DNA from: Gemmatimonadota bacterium
GTDB lineage: Bacteria > Gemmatimonadota > Gemmatimonadetes > Gemmatimonadales > Gemmatimonadaceae
Assembly (NCBI GenBank): GCA_021298835.1
Contig: JAJTHG010000027.1
Span: forward strand, 1 to 64,000
Length of the DNA: 64,000 nucleotides
Direction: 5' to 3'
Under the pieces are notes generated by a model that saw nothing but the letters and a program-made list of their open reading frames with translations, made no database searches and was not told the origin of the DNA. Positions 1 through 8,802 of this stretch are shown piece by piece; position 1 is the stretch's first letter, and every line of letters begins with the position of its first letter. The translations under genes and the position numbers were made by a program.

Positions 1-1
1 C

Positions 2-877
2 CAGCTCGCCGCCGGCGGGGTTCACCTGATCCCGTTCCTCCCGTGGGACCTGCATCGCGACGTGGCCCGCGTGCCCGGCGTCGAGGTGCGCCGCACGATG
101 GGCAACGGATACGAGCACGTGTCCCTGAACCAGCGGCGCGTCCCCGCGTTCCGCGACGTGCGCGTCCGGCGCGCGCTCTGGCATGCGGTTGACCGCACGC
201 TGCTCGTGCGCACGGTGCTCGACGGCCTCGCGCCGGTGGTGGACGGCGCCATCCAGCCGATGTCGTGGGCACACGCGGCCGACGTGACGGGCCCGTCCTT
301 CGACCCCGCGGCCGCGGCGGCGCTGCTCGACAGCGCCGGGTGGCGGGATCGCGACGGCGACGGCATCCGCGACCGCGACGGGCAGCCGCTGGCCTTCACC
401 CTCATGACGTCGGCGGGGTTCGTGACGCGCGAGCAGGTCGCGCAGGCGCTGCAGGCGCAATGGAAGGCCGTCGGCGTGGCCACGACGATCGACCTGGTGG
501 ATGGCACGGCGATCGCTTCGCGCTGGTTCGCGGGTGATTTCGACGCCTTCCTGCACTGGTGGCAGATGCCGGCCGACCCGGAGATCACGCTGTTCTTCGC
601 CAAGGACCGGACGCCCCCGGCCGGACGGAACATCAACTACCTCGTGGACGACTCGCTCACGACGCTCCTCTACCGGAGCGACGCCGAGATCGATCAAGGG
701 CGCCGTCGGGCCCTGCTCGTCGCCGCGCAGCGGCGCATCATGACGCTCGTCCCCGAGATCCCGCTCTACAACACGACGAAGCTCGACGTCGTGCCGGTTG
801 GCCTTGGCGGCTTTCGCGGCAACCCCACGAACTCGGGGCCGTTCTGGAACGTGCACGAATGGCGCTTCGACCGCTGA
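2..877 (+). CDS. Peptide ABC transporter substrate-binding protein, 3' part
   Basis: C-terminal portion of a family 5 extracellular solute-binding protein (SBP_bac_5, DppA/OppA type), which captures peptides or similar solutes outside the membrane and hands them to the permeases encoded next. The reading frame is open from base 2, so the gene starts before the window and the signal peptide is not visible. Family hallmarks are the segment VSLNQRRVPAFRDVRVRRA, the phrase ALWHAVDR, and a calcium-loop-like DRDGDGIRDRDG stretch before LAFTLMTS. It ends 21 bases before the first permease gene, as expected for an importer operon. Substrate cannot be told from sequence. Confidence 0.88.
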   Translation, partial: QLAAGGVHLIPFLPWDLHRDVARVPGVEVRRTMGNGYEHVSLNQRRVPAFRDVRVRRALWHAVDRTLLVRTVLDGLAPVVDGAIQPMSWAHAADVTGPSFDPAAAAALLDSAGWRDRDGDGIRDRDGQPLAFTLMTSAGFVTREQVAQALQAQWKAVGVATTIDLVDGTAIASRWFAGDFDAFLHWWQMPADPEITLFFAKDRTPPAGRNINYLVDDSLTTLLYRSDAEIDQGRRRALLVAAQRRIMTLVPEIPLYNTTKLDVVPVGLGGFRGNPTNSGPFWNVHEWRFDR

Positions 878-898
878 ACCGGCGCGGGGCGACCTGAG

Positions 899-1840
899 GT
901 GTCCCTCGTCCTGCGGCGTATCGGCCACGCGCTCCCGCTGCTCGTCGCGGTGTCGGGCCTCGCCTTCGCGCTGATCCACGCAGCACCGGGCGGACCGCTC
1001 GAGCTCTATCTCTCGAACCCGAACGTCCGCCCCGAGGACATCGCGCGGCTCCGCAGTGCGCTGGGGCTCGACCGCCCGCTGCCCGAGCAGTACCTGCGGT
1101 GGCTGTCCGGCGTCGCGCGGGGCGAATGGGGCTACTCACTGATGGACGGGCGCCCCGTCCTGCAGCGCATCACCGAGCGACTGCCGGCGACGCTCGAGCT
1201 GGTGCTCGCGGCGCTGGGGCTGTCGCTGGCGGCGGCCGTGCCTGCGGCCGTCGTGTCGGCGCGGGGGCGGCCGCGCTGGCTCGCCCGGGTCCTCCAGGGG
1301 GCGGCCGTCGCGGGGATCTCGCTCCCGGTCTTCTGGCTCGGCCTCGCGTTGCAGCTGGTGTTCGCGGTGTGGCTCGGCTGGTTGCCGGCGGCCGGCCGGG
1401 CCTCGCTCGGCGACGGGGGACTTGGCGATCGGCTCCAGCATCTCGTCCTGCCGGCCGTCGTGCTGGCGGCCGTGCACGCCGCCGCGTGGATACGGTACCT
1501 GCGCTCGTCGCTGGCCGACGTGCTCCCGCTCGCTTGTGTCCGCGCCGCGCGCGCGCGGGGCCTTTCGCCGCGCCGCGTACTGTGGGGCCACGCACTGCGC
1601 ACGGCGTGGGGGCCGTTCGTGACCGTGGCGATGCTCGACGCGGCCCTGCTGCTGTCGGGGGCCGTGGTGACCGAGAGCGTCTTCGCGTGGCCCGGGCTCG
1701 GGACCCTCTTCACCGACGCAATCGCGCGCCGCGACTACCCGGTGCTCATGGCGTTCCTCATGCTCGCGGCCGCGGTCGTGGTCGTGGCGAACCTGCTGGC
1801 CGACCTCGTGCAGGCGCGGCTCGATCCGCGCAGCCGTTGA
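899..1840 (+). CDS. Peptide ABC transporter permease, DppB/OppB type
   Basis: Inner-membrane permease of 313 residues in a dipeptide/oligopeptide importer. An N-terminal membrane segment lies at about residues 8-30, followed by the family's periplasmic region and several further hydrophobic helices. The cytoplasmic coupling loop (EAA-like, about residues 214-232, RAARARGLSPRRVLWG) and the conserved VFAWPGLG (about 261-268) identify BPD_transp_1 of the DppB class. The start is GTG 899, the first start after the binding-protein stop. The stop codon overlaps or nearly abuts the start of the second permease gene, so the two subunits are probably translated together. No ATPase gene follows: the next gene is on the other strand. 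Confidence 0.92.
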   Translation: MSLVLRRIGHALPLLVAVSGLAFALIHAAPGGPLELYLSNPNVRPEDIARLRSALGLDRPLPEQYLRWLSGVARGEWGYSLMDGRPVLQRITERLPATLELVLAALGLSLAAAVPAAVVSARGRPRWLARVLQGAAVAGISLPVFWLGLALQLVFAVWLGWLPAAGRASLGDGGLGDRLQHLVLPAVVLAAVHAAAWIRYLRSSLADVLPLACVRAARARGLSPRRVLWGHALRTAWGPFVTVAMLDAALLLSGAVVTESVFAWPGLGTLFTDAIARRDYPVLMAFLMLAAAVVVVANLLADLVQARLDPRSR

Positions 1841-1848
1841 CGGCGCCC

Positions 1849-2652
1849 GTGCGGTGGCGCGCGACGCCGTGGTGGCCGGTGGGCATGCTGGCGCTGGTCG
1901 GCCTGGCGGCGGCCGCGGCGCCGCTGCTGGCGCCGTACGCGCCGGACGCGATCGACCTCGCCGCGCGGCGCACCCCGCCGTCCATGGCGCACTGGATGGG
2001 GACCGACGACCTCGGTCGCGACCTGCTGTCGCGCTTGCTGTACGGCGCCCGCCTCTCGCTGGCGATCGGGGGGCTTGCCGCAGCGCTGTCGGGCGGGATC
2101 GGCGTGACGGTGGGGGCGGTCGCCGGCTGGCGGCGCGGCTGGCTCGACGACCTGCTCATGCGCGCCACCGACACGATGCTCGTGGTGCCGCGGCTGCCCT
2201 TGCTCATGATCGCGGCGGCGATCCTGTCGCCGTCGCTCGCCGGCCTCGTGGCCCTCGTCGGGGCCGTGGGATGGATGGAGCCTGCACGTGTCGTCCGCGG
2301 CGAGGTGCGCCGGCTCGCCGGCTGGCCGTTCGTGGAATCGGCGCACGCGATCGGCCTCGCGCCGTGGCGCGTGCTGGTGCGACACGTCCTGCCCAATGCC
2401 GCCCCCGCGATGGCGGTCGCCGTCACGCTCGCCGTCGCGCGGGCGATCCTGCTCGAGAGCGCGCTCTCCTACTTCGGCGTGGGCGTACGGCCGCCGACGG
2501 CGTCGTGGGGGACGATGCTGCTGCAGGCGCAGACCGCGATCACGCGCGAGCCGTGGCTCGCGCTCGGGCCGGGTGCCGCCATCTTCGGCACCGTCCTCTG
2601 CGTCAACCTGGTAGGCGACCGGCTCGCGGGCGGCAGCCCGCCGGCGGAATGA
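1849..2652 (+). CDS. Peptide ABC transporter permease, DppC/OppC type
   Basis: Second permease of the importer, 267 residues from GTG 1849; TTG 1837, which overlaps the upstream stop as TTGA, is an alternative start. DppC hallmarks are the phrase HWMGTDDLGRDLLSRLLYGAR (residues about 48-66), the coupling loop SAHAIGLAPWRVLVRH (about 164-179) and SYFGVGVRPPTASWG near the C terminus. Both permeases lie in series behind the binding protein, but the operon ends here without the usual DppD/DppF ATPases, so these must be encoded elsewhere or upstream. A strong inverted repeat spans the stop codon. Confidence 0.9.
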   Translation: MRWRATPWWPVGMLALVGLAAAAAPLLAPYAPDAIDLAARRTPPSMAHWMGTDDLGRDLLSRLLYGARLSLAIGGLAAALSGGIGVTVGAVAGWRRGWLDDLLMRATDTMLVVPRLPLLMIAAAILSPSLAGLVALVGAVGWMEPARVVRGEVRRLAGWPFVESAHAIGLAPWRVLVRHVLPNAAPAMAVAVTLAVARAILLESALSYFGVGVRPPTASWGTMLLQAQTAITREPWLALGPGAAIFGTVLCVNLVGDRLAGGSPPAE

Positions 2653-2666
2653 TCCGCCGGGCTGCC
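2632..2666. terminator. Inverted repeat between convergent genes
   Basis: The arm GGCAGCCCG-CCG-GCGGA at 2632-2648 pairs with TCCGCCGGGCTGCC at 2653-2666, leaving a 3-base bulge and a 4-base loop. It spans the stop of the permease gene and lies 5 bases from the stop of the opposing DUF411 gene. It is probably a bidirectional terminator. There is no T-tract on either strand. Confidence 0.55.
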
Positions 2667-2670
2667 GGCG

Positions 2671-3126
2671 TCAGTGCCGCGCGAAGACGGTCGTGGCGCC
2701 GCCCTTCGCCCACGCCATGACCGAGTACGGCACCTTGGGATCGCCTTCGCGGTACATCCCCGGGGACGACTGGGGCATCCCCGGTGCCGCGAGCCCCAGC
2801 ACCGCGGGCTTCTTTGCGAGGAGCGCGCGGATGTCCTCCGCCGGCACGTGTCCCTCGACGACATAGCCGCCGACCATCGCCGTGTGGCACGACCACAGGG
2901 GCTGCGGCACCGCCATCGCGAACTTGGTCTGCGTCATCGCCTCGTCCGACTGGTCGAACACCTTCGGCGCGAAGCCGTTCTTCGCGAGATAGGTGATCCA
3001 GTCCTTGCAGCAGCCGCACGTCGGCGCCTTGTACACGGTGATCGGCGTGGGCGCCGCGAGCGCGGCCAGATCGCGGGCCACGACGGCGGCGGCCCCCACG
3101 GCGAGAAAACGGCGACGGGTGAGCAT
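2671..3126 (-). CDS. DUF411 metal-binding protein with Tat-like signal
   Basis: DUF411 family protein of 151 residues, a family often tied to copper or other metal handling. The N terminus MLTRRRFLAVGAAAVVA looks like a twin-arginine signal, so export of a folded, metal-loaded protein is likely. The family's cysteine cluster TCGCC is at residues 36-40, followed by WSCHTAMVGGYVVEGHVP with the conserved Cys-His pair. The ATG at 3126 overlaps the stop of the upstream propeller gene as TGATG, which supports this start over the GTG three bases earlier. Coupling to that gene suggests co-expression; no biochemical link is known to me. Confidence 0.85.
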   Translation of the reverse strand: MLTRRRFLAVGAAAVVARDLAALAAPTPITVYKAPTCGCCKDWITYLAKNGFAPKVFDQSDEAMTQTKFAMAVPQPLWSCHTAMVGGYVVEGHVPAEDIRALLAKKPAVLGLAAPGMPQSSPGMYREGDPKVPYSVMAWAKGGATTVFARH

Positions 3127-6100
3127 CACGGCACCACCTCCACGGATCGGCGGGTGAGATCCTTCAACTGCACATCGAGTTCGGCGAAGCGCGCATAGGC
3201 GTCGCGCCCCGGCCGCTGGTCGGCCTGCGTGAGCATGCCGTACAGGTATTGAATCTGTGCGATGAGCATCGGCTGCTGGTAGCGGCCGGGGGCGGTTTCG
3301 AGCGCCGCCAGCAGCGCCTCCACCCGCGCGACGGCTGCGGTGTCGCCCGCCGTGCGCAGCGCCTCACGCCTCGCCTTGAGCTTGCCGGCGAGGACGCGCG
3401 CGGCCCCCAGCTGGTCGCGCACCTGCAGGGTGAGCCCGGTCTGCGCGTTGATGTCGGACGCGGTGACCCCCGTCGGCGCCAGCCGCGGGTCGGCCAGGAC
3501 CACGAGCGGCTGCTCCACCGCGACGTCGTCAGCCGTCAGCCGGAGGGTGTAGGAGCCCGGCCGCACCATCGGACCGCCGCGCTCGTCGGCGACGCCGGAG
3601 TCGCCCAGCGCCCCCGGATGGGTGAGGTCCCACCTGATGCGGTGCACGCCGGCCGCTGCCGGCAGCCGCACCGCGCCCGGACGCGGCGCCGGGGCGCGGC
3701 GCATCGTCGGGTCTTCGACGGCGGCGGGCCCGCCGGGCGTCCCGCCCTCGAACCGCCGCACGAGGCCGCCCGTGGCGTCCCGCACCTCGAGCGCGAGCTG
3801 CGCGGCGGGGGCTCGCAAGGCGTAGGTGATCGTGGCACCCGCCGGGGGCATCTGCGGGTAGTGCGGTTCGTCGGGATACCGGTCGTACCGGAAGCGCACG
3901 GCCGGTCGCGGCCGGAACAGGGTCGCCGGCGCGGCCAGGGCCGCGTCACTGATCGCGCGGAGCGGCGTGATGTCGTCGAGGATCCAGTGCCCGCGCCCCT
4001 GCGTCGAGATCACGAGGTCGCCGCGATGCACGACGAGATCCGTCACCGGCACCACCGGCAGGTTCAACCGGAACGGCTTCCACGACGCGCCGTGGTCGAA
4101 CGAGACGAAGAATCCGAACTCGGTGCCCGCGTACAGCAGGCCCGGCCGCTCCGGGTCCTCGCGGACCACGCGGGTCGGATGGTCGCCCGGAATGCCGCGC
4201 GTGATGCGCGTCCACGTCGCGCCGAAGTCGTCGGTGCGGTACAGGTACGGCGTGAAGTCGCCGAGCAGATGGCGCAGCACCGCCACGTAGGCGCGGCCGG
4301 CCGCGTGCGGCGACGGCGCGATGGCCTGCACGCGCCCGCCGGCCGGCAGGTCGGGCGGCGTGACCTTGCGCCACGTACGGCCACCGTCACGCGTGACGTG
4401 GATCGGGCCGTCGTTCGCCCCGGCCCACAGCACCCCTGCCTGCACCGGCGATTCCGCCACGGCGTAGAGCGTCGAGTAGAACTCCTCGCCCGTGATGTCG
4501 CGCGTGATCGGCCGGCCGCTGATCCCCTGCTTCTCGGGATCGAAGGCCGTCAGGTCGGGTGAGATGCGCTCCCACGTCTTCCCCTCGTCACGCGTGCGGT
4601 GCACGGCCTGCGACGCGTGGTAGATCGTGCGCGGGTCATGCGGCGACACCACGAGGGGGCTCACGCGCTGGAAGCGCTCCTTGAGGTCCTTGGGGTCGTG
4701 ACCGTACATGAACTGTGCGCCGACCCAGTAGTGCTGCTCCTGCCCCGTGCGGCGGTTGAACCGCGAGAACTGGCCCTTGCACGCGGCATAAACGACGTCC
4801 GGGTCGAGCCGGCTCGGCACCGCCGGCCCGGTCTCGCAGCCGCCGACCGGTTGCCACTGCATCATCGGGTCGTCCGGCAGGCTCGCCGTCAGGGGCAGCG
4901 ACGGCACGACGTGCGTCTGCCCCTGATCCTGCTGCGCGCCATAGACGCGATACGGATACTGGTCGTCCACGGCGACCTGGTAGATCTCCGCCGTCGGCTG
5001 GTTGTACTGCGTCGTCCACGTGTCACCGCCGTTGAGCGTGACGTTGGCGCCGCCGTCGTTCGACTGCACCATGATCCGCGGATCGGACGGATTGATCCAC
5101 ATGTCGTGGTTGTCGCCGTGCGGGGTCGGGCGCAGGCGGAACGTCTTCCCGCCGTCCGTGCTGCGGAAGAACCCCTCATTGTTCACGTACACGACGTCGG
5201 CATTGGTCGGGTCGGCATCCACGTTCGTGTAGTAGAACGGGCGGTTCAGCAGCGCGACCGTCGTGTTGACGAGTGTCCAGGTCGCGCCGGCATCGTCGCT
5301 GCGCCACAGGCCCTGCCCGGGCTTCGCCTCGAGCAGCAGGTACACGCGGTTCGGGTTCGCGGGGGAGACCGCGAGGTCGCCCTTCCCCCACAGGCCCGTC
5401 GGCAGCCCGCCGCCGAGCTTCGACCAGGTGAGGCCGCCGTCGGTGCTCTTGAAGACGCCCCCTTCTGCGGCACCCGAGATGATCGCCCACGGCTTGCGCT
5501 CGCCGCGCCACAGGACGGCGTAGATGGTGTTCGGATCGTCGGGCTTGAGCTCCAGGTCCACCGCCCCGGTGGAGTCGCTCGCGAAGAGCGTCTTCGACCA
5601 GGTCCGGCCGCCATCCGTCGTGCGATACACGCCTCGGGCAGACGTCGGCTTGAAGGGATCGCCCATCGCGGCGACCCACACCAGATCGGGATTCATCGGG
5701 TGCACCACCACCGCACCGATCTGCCCGACGTCGGCCAACCCCGCTGGCGACCACGTCGCGCCGGCATCGCGGCTCCGGTACACGCCGCAGCCGATCGAGA
5801 CGTTCGACCGGATGCCGTCGCTCCCCGTCCCCGCCCAGACCGTGCGCGGATCGCTGTCGGCCACGTCGAGCGATCCCATCGAGGCGCAGGCGAAGAATGC
5901 GTCGGAGACATTGCGCCACGTCTGCCCCGCATCGGTCGTCTTCCAGACCCCGCCACCGGTCGAGCCGAAGTAGAAGGTGAACGGCTCCTGCCGCACGCCG
6001 GTGACCGTCGTGACACGCCCGCCGCGCACGGGGCCGATGTGCCGCCAGCGCATCGCCGCCCGAAGGTCGCGTTCGCCGATCGCCACGTCGGACGCCGGCA

Positions 6101-6242
6101 CCGGCGCGGGCGCTGCCGCCGTAGCCTTCGCCGTCGCCGGCTTCGTACGCGCCGGCGGCTGGGCGGTGGCGGGCGCCAGCGCGACGAGGGCCAGCAGGAC
6201 ACCCGGCAGCGCCGGACGGGAGAGGGCTCGAGAGCGCGTCAT
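3126..6242 (-). CDS. VPS10/sortilin-like beta-propeller protein (BNR/Asp-box repeats)
   Basis: Exported protein of 1038 residues in the glycosyl-hydrolase-like VPS10/sortilin group. An N-terminal signal peptide ends near ATAQ (about residue 28). At least ten Asp-box motifs of the S/T-x-D-x-G-x-T-W kind are visible (for example TTDAGQTW, SRDAGATW, STDGGLTW, TRDGGRTW, SFDHGASW), spread over about residues 80-720, which predicts one or two large beta-propellers. The last 300 residues are a separate Ig-like or helical region. The frame is open upstream to 6632, but the signal peptide fixes the start at ATG 6242. Such proteins are often called glycosyl hydrolases or exo-alpha-sialidases by similarity; I see no catalytic triad that would justify an enzyme name. 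Likely periplasmic or surface located. Confidence 0.85.
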   Translation of the reverse strand: MTRSRALSRPALPGVLLALVALAPATAQPPARTKPATAKATAAAPAPVPASDVAIGERDLRAAMRWRHIGPVRGGRVTTVTGVRQEPFTFYFGSTGGGVWKTTDAGQTWRNVSDAFFACASMGSLDVADSDPRTVWAGTGSDGIRSNVSIGCGVYRSRDAGATWSPAGLADVGQIGAVVVHPMNPDLVWVAAMGDPFKPTSARGVYRTTDGGRTWSKTLFASDSTGAVDLELKPDDPNTIYAVLWRGERKPWAIISGAAEGGVFKSTDGGLTWSKLGGGLPTGLWGKGDLAVSPANPNRVYLLLEAKPGQGLWRSDDAGATWTLVNTTVALLNRPFYYTNVDADPTNADVVYVNNEGFFRSTDGGKTFRLRPTPHGDNHDMWINPSDPRIMVQSNDGGANVTLNGGDTWTTQYNQPTAEIYQVAVDDQYPYRVYGAQQDQGQTHVVPSLPLTASLPDDPMMQWQPVGGCETGPAVPSRLDPDVVYAACKGQFSRFNRRTGQEQHYWVGAQFMYGHDPKDLKERFQRVSPLVVSPHDPRTIYHASQAVHRTRDEGKTWERISPDLTAFDPEKQGISGRPITRDITGEEFYSTLYAVAESPVQAGVLWAGANDGPIHVTRDGGRTWRKVTPPDLPAGGRVQAIAPSPHAAGRAYVAVLRHLLGDFTPYLYRTDDFGATWTRITRGIPGDHPTRVVREDPERPGLLYAGTEFGFFVSFDHGASWKPFRLNLPVVPVTDLVVHRGDLVISTQGRGHWILDDITPLRAISDAALAAPATLFRPRPAVRFRYDRYPDEPHYPQMPPAGATITYALRAPAAQLALEVRDATGGLVRRFEGGTPGGPAAVEDPTMRRAPAPRPGAVRLPAAAGVHRIRWDLTHPGALGDSGVADERGGPMVRPGSYTLRLTADDVAVEQPLVVLADPRLAPTGVTASDINAQTGLTLQVRDQLGAARVLAGKLKARREALRTAGDTAAVARVEALLAALETAPGRYQQPMLIAQIQYLYGMLTQADQRPGRDAYARFAELDVQLKDLTRRSVEVVP

Positions 6243-6315
6243 GAACAGGAAGGCAGGTGGACGTTCGTGAGCAAGGCGAACTGGCCGCAACGGCAGGCGA
6301 CTTGCCGGGCGACGA

Positions 6316-6972
6316 CTAGCCATCGGCGCGCTCGAAGACGTTGAGCGCACTCCGGCGATCCGACCGCACCCAGCAATGCATGCCGATGGGCGACAGGCCC
6401 GCAGCACGGAAAGCGCGGCGCCACGTCGCCGGAGGCCGCCAGTGCCAGCCCTCGAAGTCGCCTTCCATCTCGTCCGCCGACGTATAGGCCGGCAGGTAGG
6501 CGACGCCGTCCCCCAGATGCCCGGCCAGTTCCGCGAGTCCCGGGGTGAGGTCCGCCGTGGCGACGTACTGCAGGACGTCGGCGCAGATGACGAGGTCGAA
6601 CCGCCCGCGCACGCCGGCGGCGCGCAGGCCACCGAACGCCCCGAGCCGCAGGTTGCGCCGCCGCCCGAACCGGCGGACCGCGTATTCGCTCGGATCCAGC
6701 CCCACGTAGCGCAGCCCGGGGCGACGACGACCGAGCCACGCGCCCCACGTCCCTTCCCCGCAGCCGACGTCGAGCACGCTCCGGATCGGGCGGTCGAGCA
6801 CGACCTCGGCGACCGCGAGGGCCAGCGCCGCGCGCCGTGCCGTGAGGTCCGGCGTGATCACGCGCGTGCCACCGCGTCGGTACCAGCGGTCGTAGTAGGC
6901 CCGGTCGTAGCGCTTCACCGCGCGAAACGTATCGCCCGGACTCGCCGCGGGAGAGCGACCGGCCGCGGGCAC
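6316..6972 (-). CDS. Class I SAM-dependent methyltransferase
   Basis: Protein of 218 residues with a Rossmann-type methyltransferase fold. Motif I is SVLDVGCGEGTWGAWLG (about residues 65-81), the acidic end of strand beta-2 is YVGLDPS, and the post-motif segment is FDLVICADVLQYV. Substrate is unknown: the C-terminal half has no specificity signature I recognise. The start shown is GTG 6972. An internal GTG at 6918, just before KRYDRAYYDRWY where the conserved part begins, may be the real start. It lies 7 bases after the SpoIIAA-like gene, on the same strand. Confidence 0.8.
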   Translation of the reverse strand: MPAAGRSPAASPGDTFRAVKRYDRAYYDRWYRRGGTRVITPDLTARRAALALAVAEVVLDRPIRSVLDVGCGEGTWGAWLGRRRPGLRYVGLDPSEYAVRRFGRRRNLRLGAFGGLRAAGVRGRFDLVICADVLQYVATADLTPGLAELAGHLGDGVAYLPAYTSADEMEGDFEGWHWRPPATWRRAFRAAGLSPIGMHCWVRSDRRSALNVFERADG

Positions 6973-6979
6973 CGACGGT

Positions 6980-7435
6980 TCACGGGCCGCCGGCGGCGCC
7001 TGATCCGTCGCGCTCCGACGCGTGGCGGCGCAGTTCCGCCAGCAGCCAGACCTCCGCCTCGGCGTCCGATCGAAAGGCGGCGACCGCCATGGCGGCCGCT
7101 TCGGCGAACGATGCGATCATCCGCGCGACCCCGAATTGGAGGGGCGTCTCCGCGAGCATCGCGACCGGCCCCGTCAGGACGTGCCGCAGCTGTGCGAGCT
7201 GCTCGGCCAGTTGCTGCGCCTCGTGCTGCCGCGGCGCGTACGGCGAGCCGCGGAGGTCGAACACCACGGCGTGCGACGGTCCGTCGGCCAGGGCCGCGCC
7301 GGCGGCCGCAATCGCCGCCGCGAAATCCTGCGTGGTGGTCGCCCCGTTGAGCGCGACACGCAGCCGGCGCGCCTTCGGCTCACGCTCGATGCGGATGTTC
7401 GGCAGGGCGTCGTTGGGGCCGGAGCGGTAGTGCAT
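6980..7435 (-). CDS. SpoIIAA/STAS-like protein
   Basis: Soluble protein of 151 residues. The pattern of an N-terminal beta-strand pair (RRLRVALNG), a central hydrophobic strand with VVFDLRGSPYAP, and a C-terminal AFRSDAEAEVWLLAE helix resembles the SpoIIAA-like group (STAS/SEC14-type fold) found in many environmental bacteria. No phosphorylatable serine of the anti-sigma antagonist type is obvious, so a partner-switching role is not supported. The ATG at 7435 has no gene immediately upstream, so this may be the first gene of a short transcript with the methyltransferase. Confidence 0.55.
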   Translation of the reverse strand: MHYRSGPNDALPNIRIEREPKARRLRVALNGATTTQDFAAAIAAAGAALADGPSHAVVFDLRGSPYAPRQHEAQQLAEQLAQLRHVLTGPVAMLAETPLQFGVARMIASFAEAAAMAVAAFRSDAEAEVWLLAELRRHASERDGSGAAGGP

Positions 7436-7456
7436 GCCCGAAATCTGTCATCTGCA

Positions 7457-7486
7457 GGCGCCCGGTGGGTCCCCCCGACCGGCGCC
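7457..7486 (-). terminator. GC-rich hairpin after the lipoprotein gene
   Basis: GGCGCC at 7457-7462 pairs with GGCGCC at 7481-7486, extended by GGT/ACC after a one-base bulge. It lies a few bases past the stop of the lipoprotein gene, at the end of the long der-apt operon. There is no T-tract, so termination is an inference from position and structure. Confidence 0.4.
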
Positions 7487-7493
7487 AGCCCTG

Positions 7494-7970
7494 CTACGGA
7501 GCCCCCTCGCGGTCGGCCGACAACGGCCCGGCAAGGGCACAGCCCCGGTAGGCGACGTCACCCCACCGTACGGTCGCGGTCGAGGGATACTCCCGGTCGG
7601 ACATGCCGTCCCGACATGCCCCGGTCGTGACGACCAGTTCCAGCAGCGGCGCGCTCGCCGCTGGGCGGGAGCGCCAGACGCGCCCCACGACGGCGGTGCT
7701 GTCGCGCGGGTCGGCCCCCCGCGGGACCACCGGGGACGGCGGGACGGGCGGCACGACGACGTCCGGGACGCCCGGCCGCTTGAGCGTGATCGCGTGGGTG
7801 GCCACCTCGACGCGCCAGGACGGCTCGGTACCGACGGCGGTCCAGTGCACGATGCGCGGTCGCGCGGCGCGTCGGCAGCCCACGACCGCCACCAGCAGGA
7901 GTCCCGACGCCGCGACCCATCGGACGCCGCGGAACCGCCGGCACGCGCGCGCGGCGCGACGATCACGCAT
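7494..7970 (-). CDS. Hypothetical lipoprotein, COG3650/META-associated type
   Basis: Protein of 158 residues with a basic N terminus, a hydrophobic stretch and a lipobox ending at Cys32 (VAVVGC), so a membrane-anchored lipoprotein is predicted. Two motifs, GTEPSWRVE and ACRDGMSDREYPSTATV, with a final YRGCA, match an uncharacterised family of small secreted proteins often found near META/HslJ domains; function is unknown. Its start overlaps the end of apt by 8 bases, placing it last in the housekeeping operon. Confidence 0.65.
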   Translation of the reverse strand: MRDRRAARACRRFRGVRWVAASGLLLVAVVGCRRAARPRIVHWTAVGTEPSWRVEVATHAITLKRPGVPDVVVPPVPPSPVVPRGADPRDSTAVVGRVWRSRPAASAPLLELVVTTGACRDGMSDREYPSTATVRWGDVAYRGCALAGPLSADREGAP

Positions 7971-8496
7971 AGCGGACCAGCGCCTCGACGCGACGCCCGG
8001 CCAGCCGCTCGCGCCCCGCGAGGAAGTCGAGCGACATGAGCATGGACAGGCCCACCACCGTCGCCCCGAGCGACTCCATCAGGCGACAGGCCGCTTCGGC
8101 CGTACCCCCGGTCGCGAGGACGTCGTCCACCACCAGCACGCGGGCGCCGGGCCCCACTGCGTCCTCGTGCGCCTCGACGACGTCCTCGCCGTACTCGAGC
8201 GCGTAGGCCTGCTGGCGGGTGCGCCACGGCAGCTTGCCCCGCTTGCGGAGCGGTACGAACCCCGCCCCCAGGGCGATCGCGACCGGCGCACCGAAGACGA
8301 ATCCGCGGCTCTCGGGTGCCGCGACGTGCGTGACGCGCTGCCCCCGCCAGGGTGCGGCCATGGACTCGACGGACAGCGCGAGCAGCCCCGCGTCCCCCAG
8401 GAGCGGGGTGATGTCCTTGAAGACGATGCCGGGGCTCGGGAAGTCCGGGATATCGCGAATCCGGGCGCGGATCGCCGCACGCAGATCAGGGCGCAT
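7963..8496 (-). CDS. apt: Adenine phosphoribosyltransferase
   Basis: Purine salvage enzyme of 177 residues that makes AMP from adenine and PRPP in the cytosol. The N-terminal FPSPGIVFKDITPLL (residues 19-33) is diagnostic for Apt, and the PRPP-binding loop is VLVVDDVLATGGTA (120-133). Length matches the family (about 170-180). It sits 9 bases after the acylphosphatase gene and overlaps the following lipoprotein gene. Confidence 0.96.
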   Translation of the reverse strand: MRPDLRAAIRARIRDIPDFPSPGIVFKDITPLLGDAGLLALSVESMAAPWRGQRVTHVAAPESRGFVFGAPVAIALGAGFVPLRKRGKLPWRTRQQAYALEYGEDVVEAHEDAVGPGARVLVVDDVLATGGTAEAACRLMESLGATVVGLSMLMSLDFLAGRERLAGRRVEALVRYA

Positions 8497-8505
8497 GCAC
8501 GGGCC

Positions 8506-8802
8506 TCAGCGGACGTCGAACGGAAACGGGAACTCGTCGGCGGGCTCGGTCGGGGCCACGGTCAAGGCCGTGATCGCAGCGTGCGGCGGCCCGGCTTCCA
8601 CGGCCCGCGTGAGCGCCTCGACCGCCTCGTCGGGCCCCTCGCACAGCACCTCGACGCGCCCGTCGGGACGGTTGCGCACCCAGCCCGCCAGGCCGAGCGC
8701 CCGGGCGGTGCGCACCACGAAGGCGCGGAAGCCCACGCCCTGCACGAGCCCGTCAATGATCAGGCGACGGCGCAGCGGCTCGGCCGGCCTCAACTCGCCC
8801 AC
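8506..8802 (-). CDS. acyP: Acylphosphatase
   Basis: Small enzyme of 98 residues that hydrolyses acyl phosphates. The phosphate-binding loop GLVQGVGFRAFV (18-29) supplies the catalytic Arg26, and GWVRNRPDGRVEV (40-52) supplies the catalytic Asn44; both match the family. The start is GTG 8802, overlapping the end of pcm; the TTG at 8793, which forms TTGA with the pcm stop, is an equally possible coupled start giving 95 residues. Confidence 0.92.
   Translation of the reverse strand: MGELRPAEPLRRRLIIDGLVQGVGFRAFVVRTARALGLAGWVRNRPDGRVEVLCEGPDEAVEALTRAVEAGPPHAAITALTVAPTEPADEFPFPFDVR

Noticed and set aside
3126-6242. Sialidase or glycosyl hydrolase as a firm enzyme name
   Set aside because: Asp-boxes show a beta-propeller only; no catalytic Arg triad or nucleophile pair was identified.
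6243-6632. Upstream extension of the propeller gene
   Set aside because: A signal peptide begins at ATG 6242, and the extension is the antisense of the methyltransferase gene.
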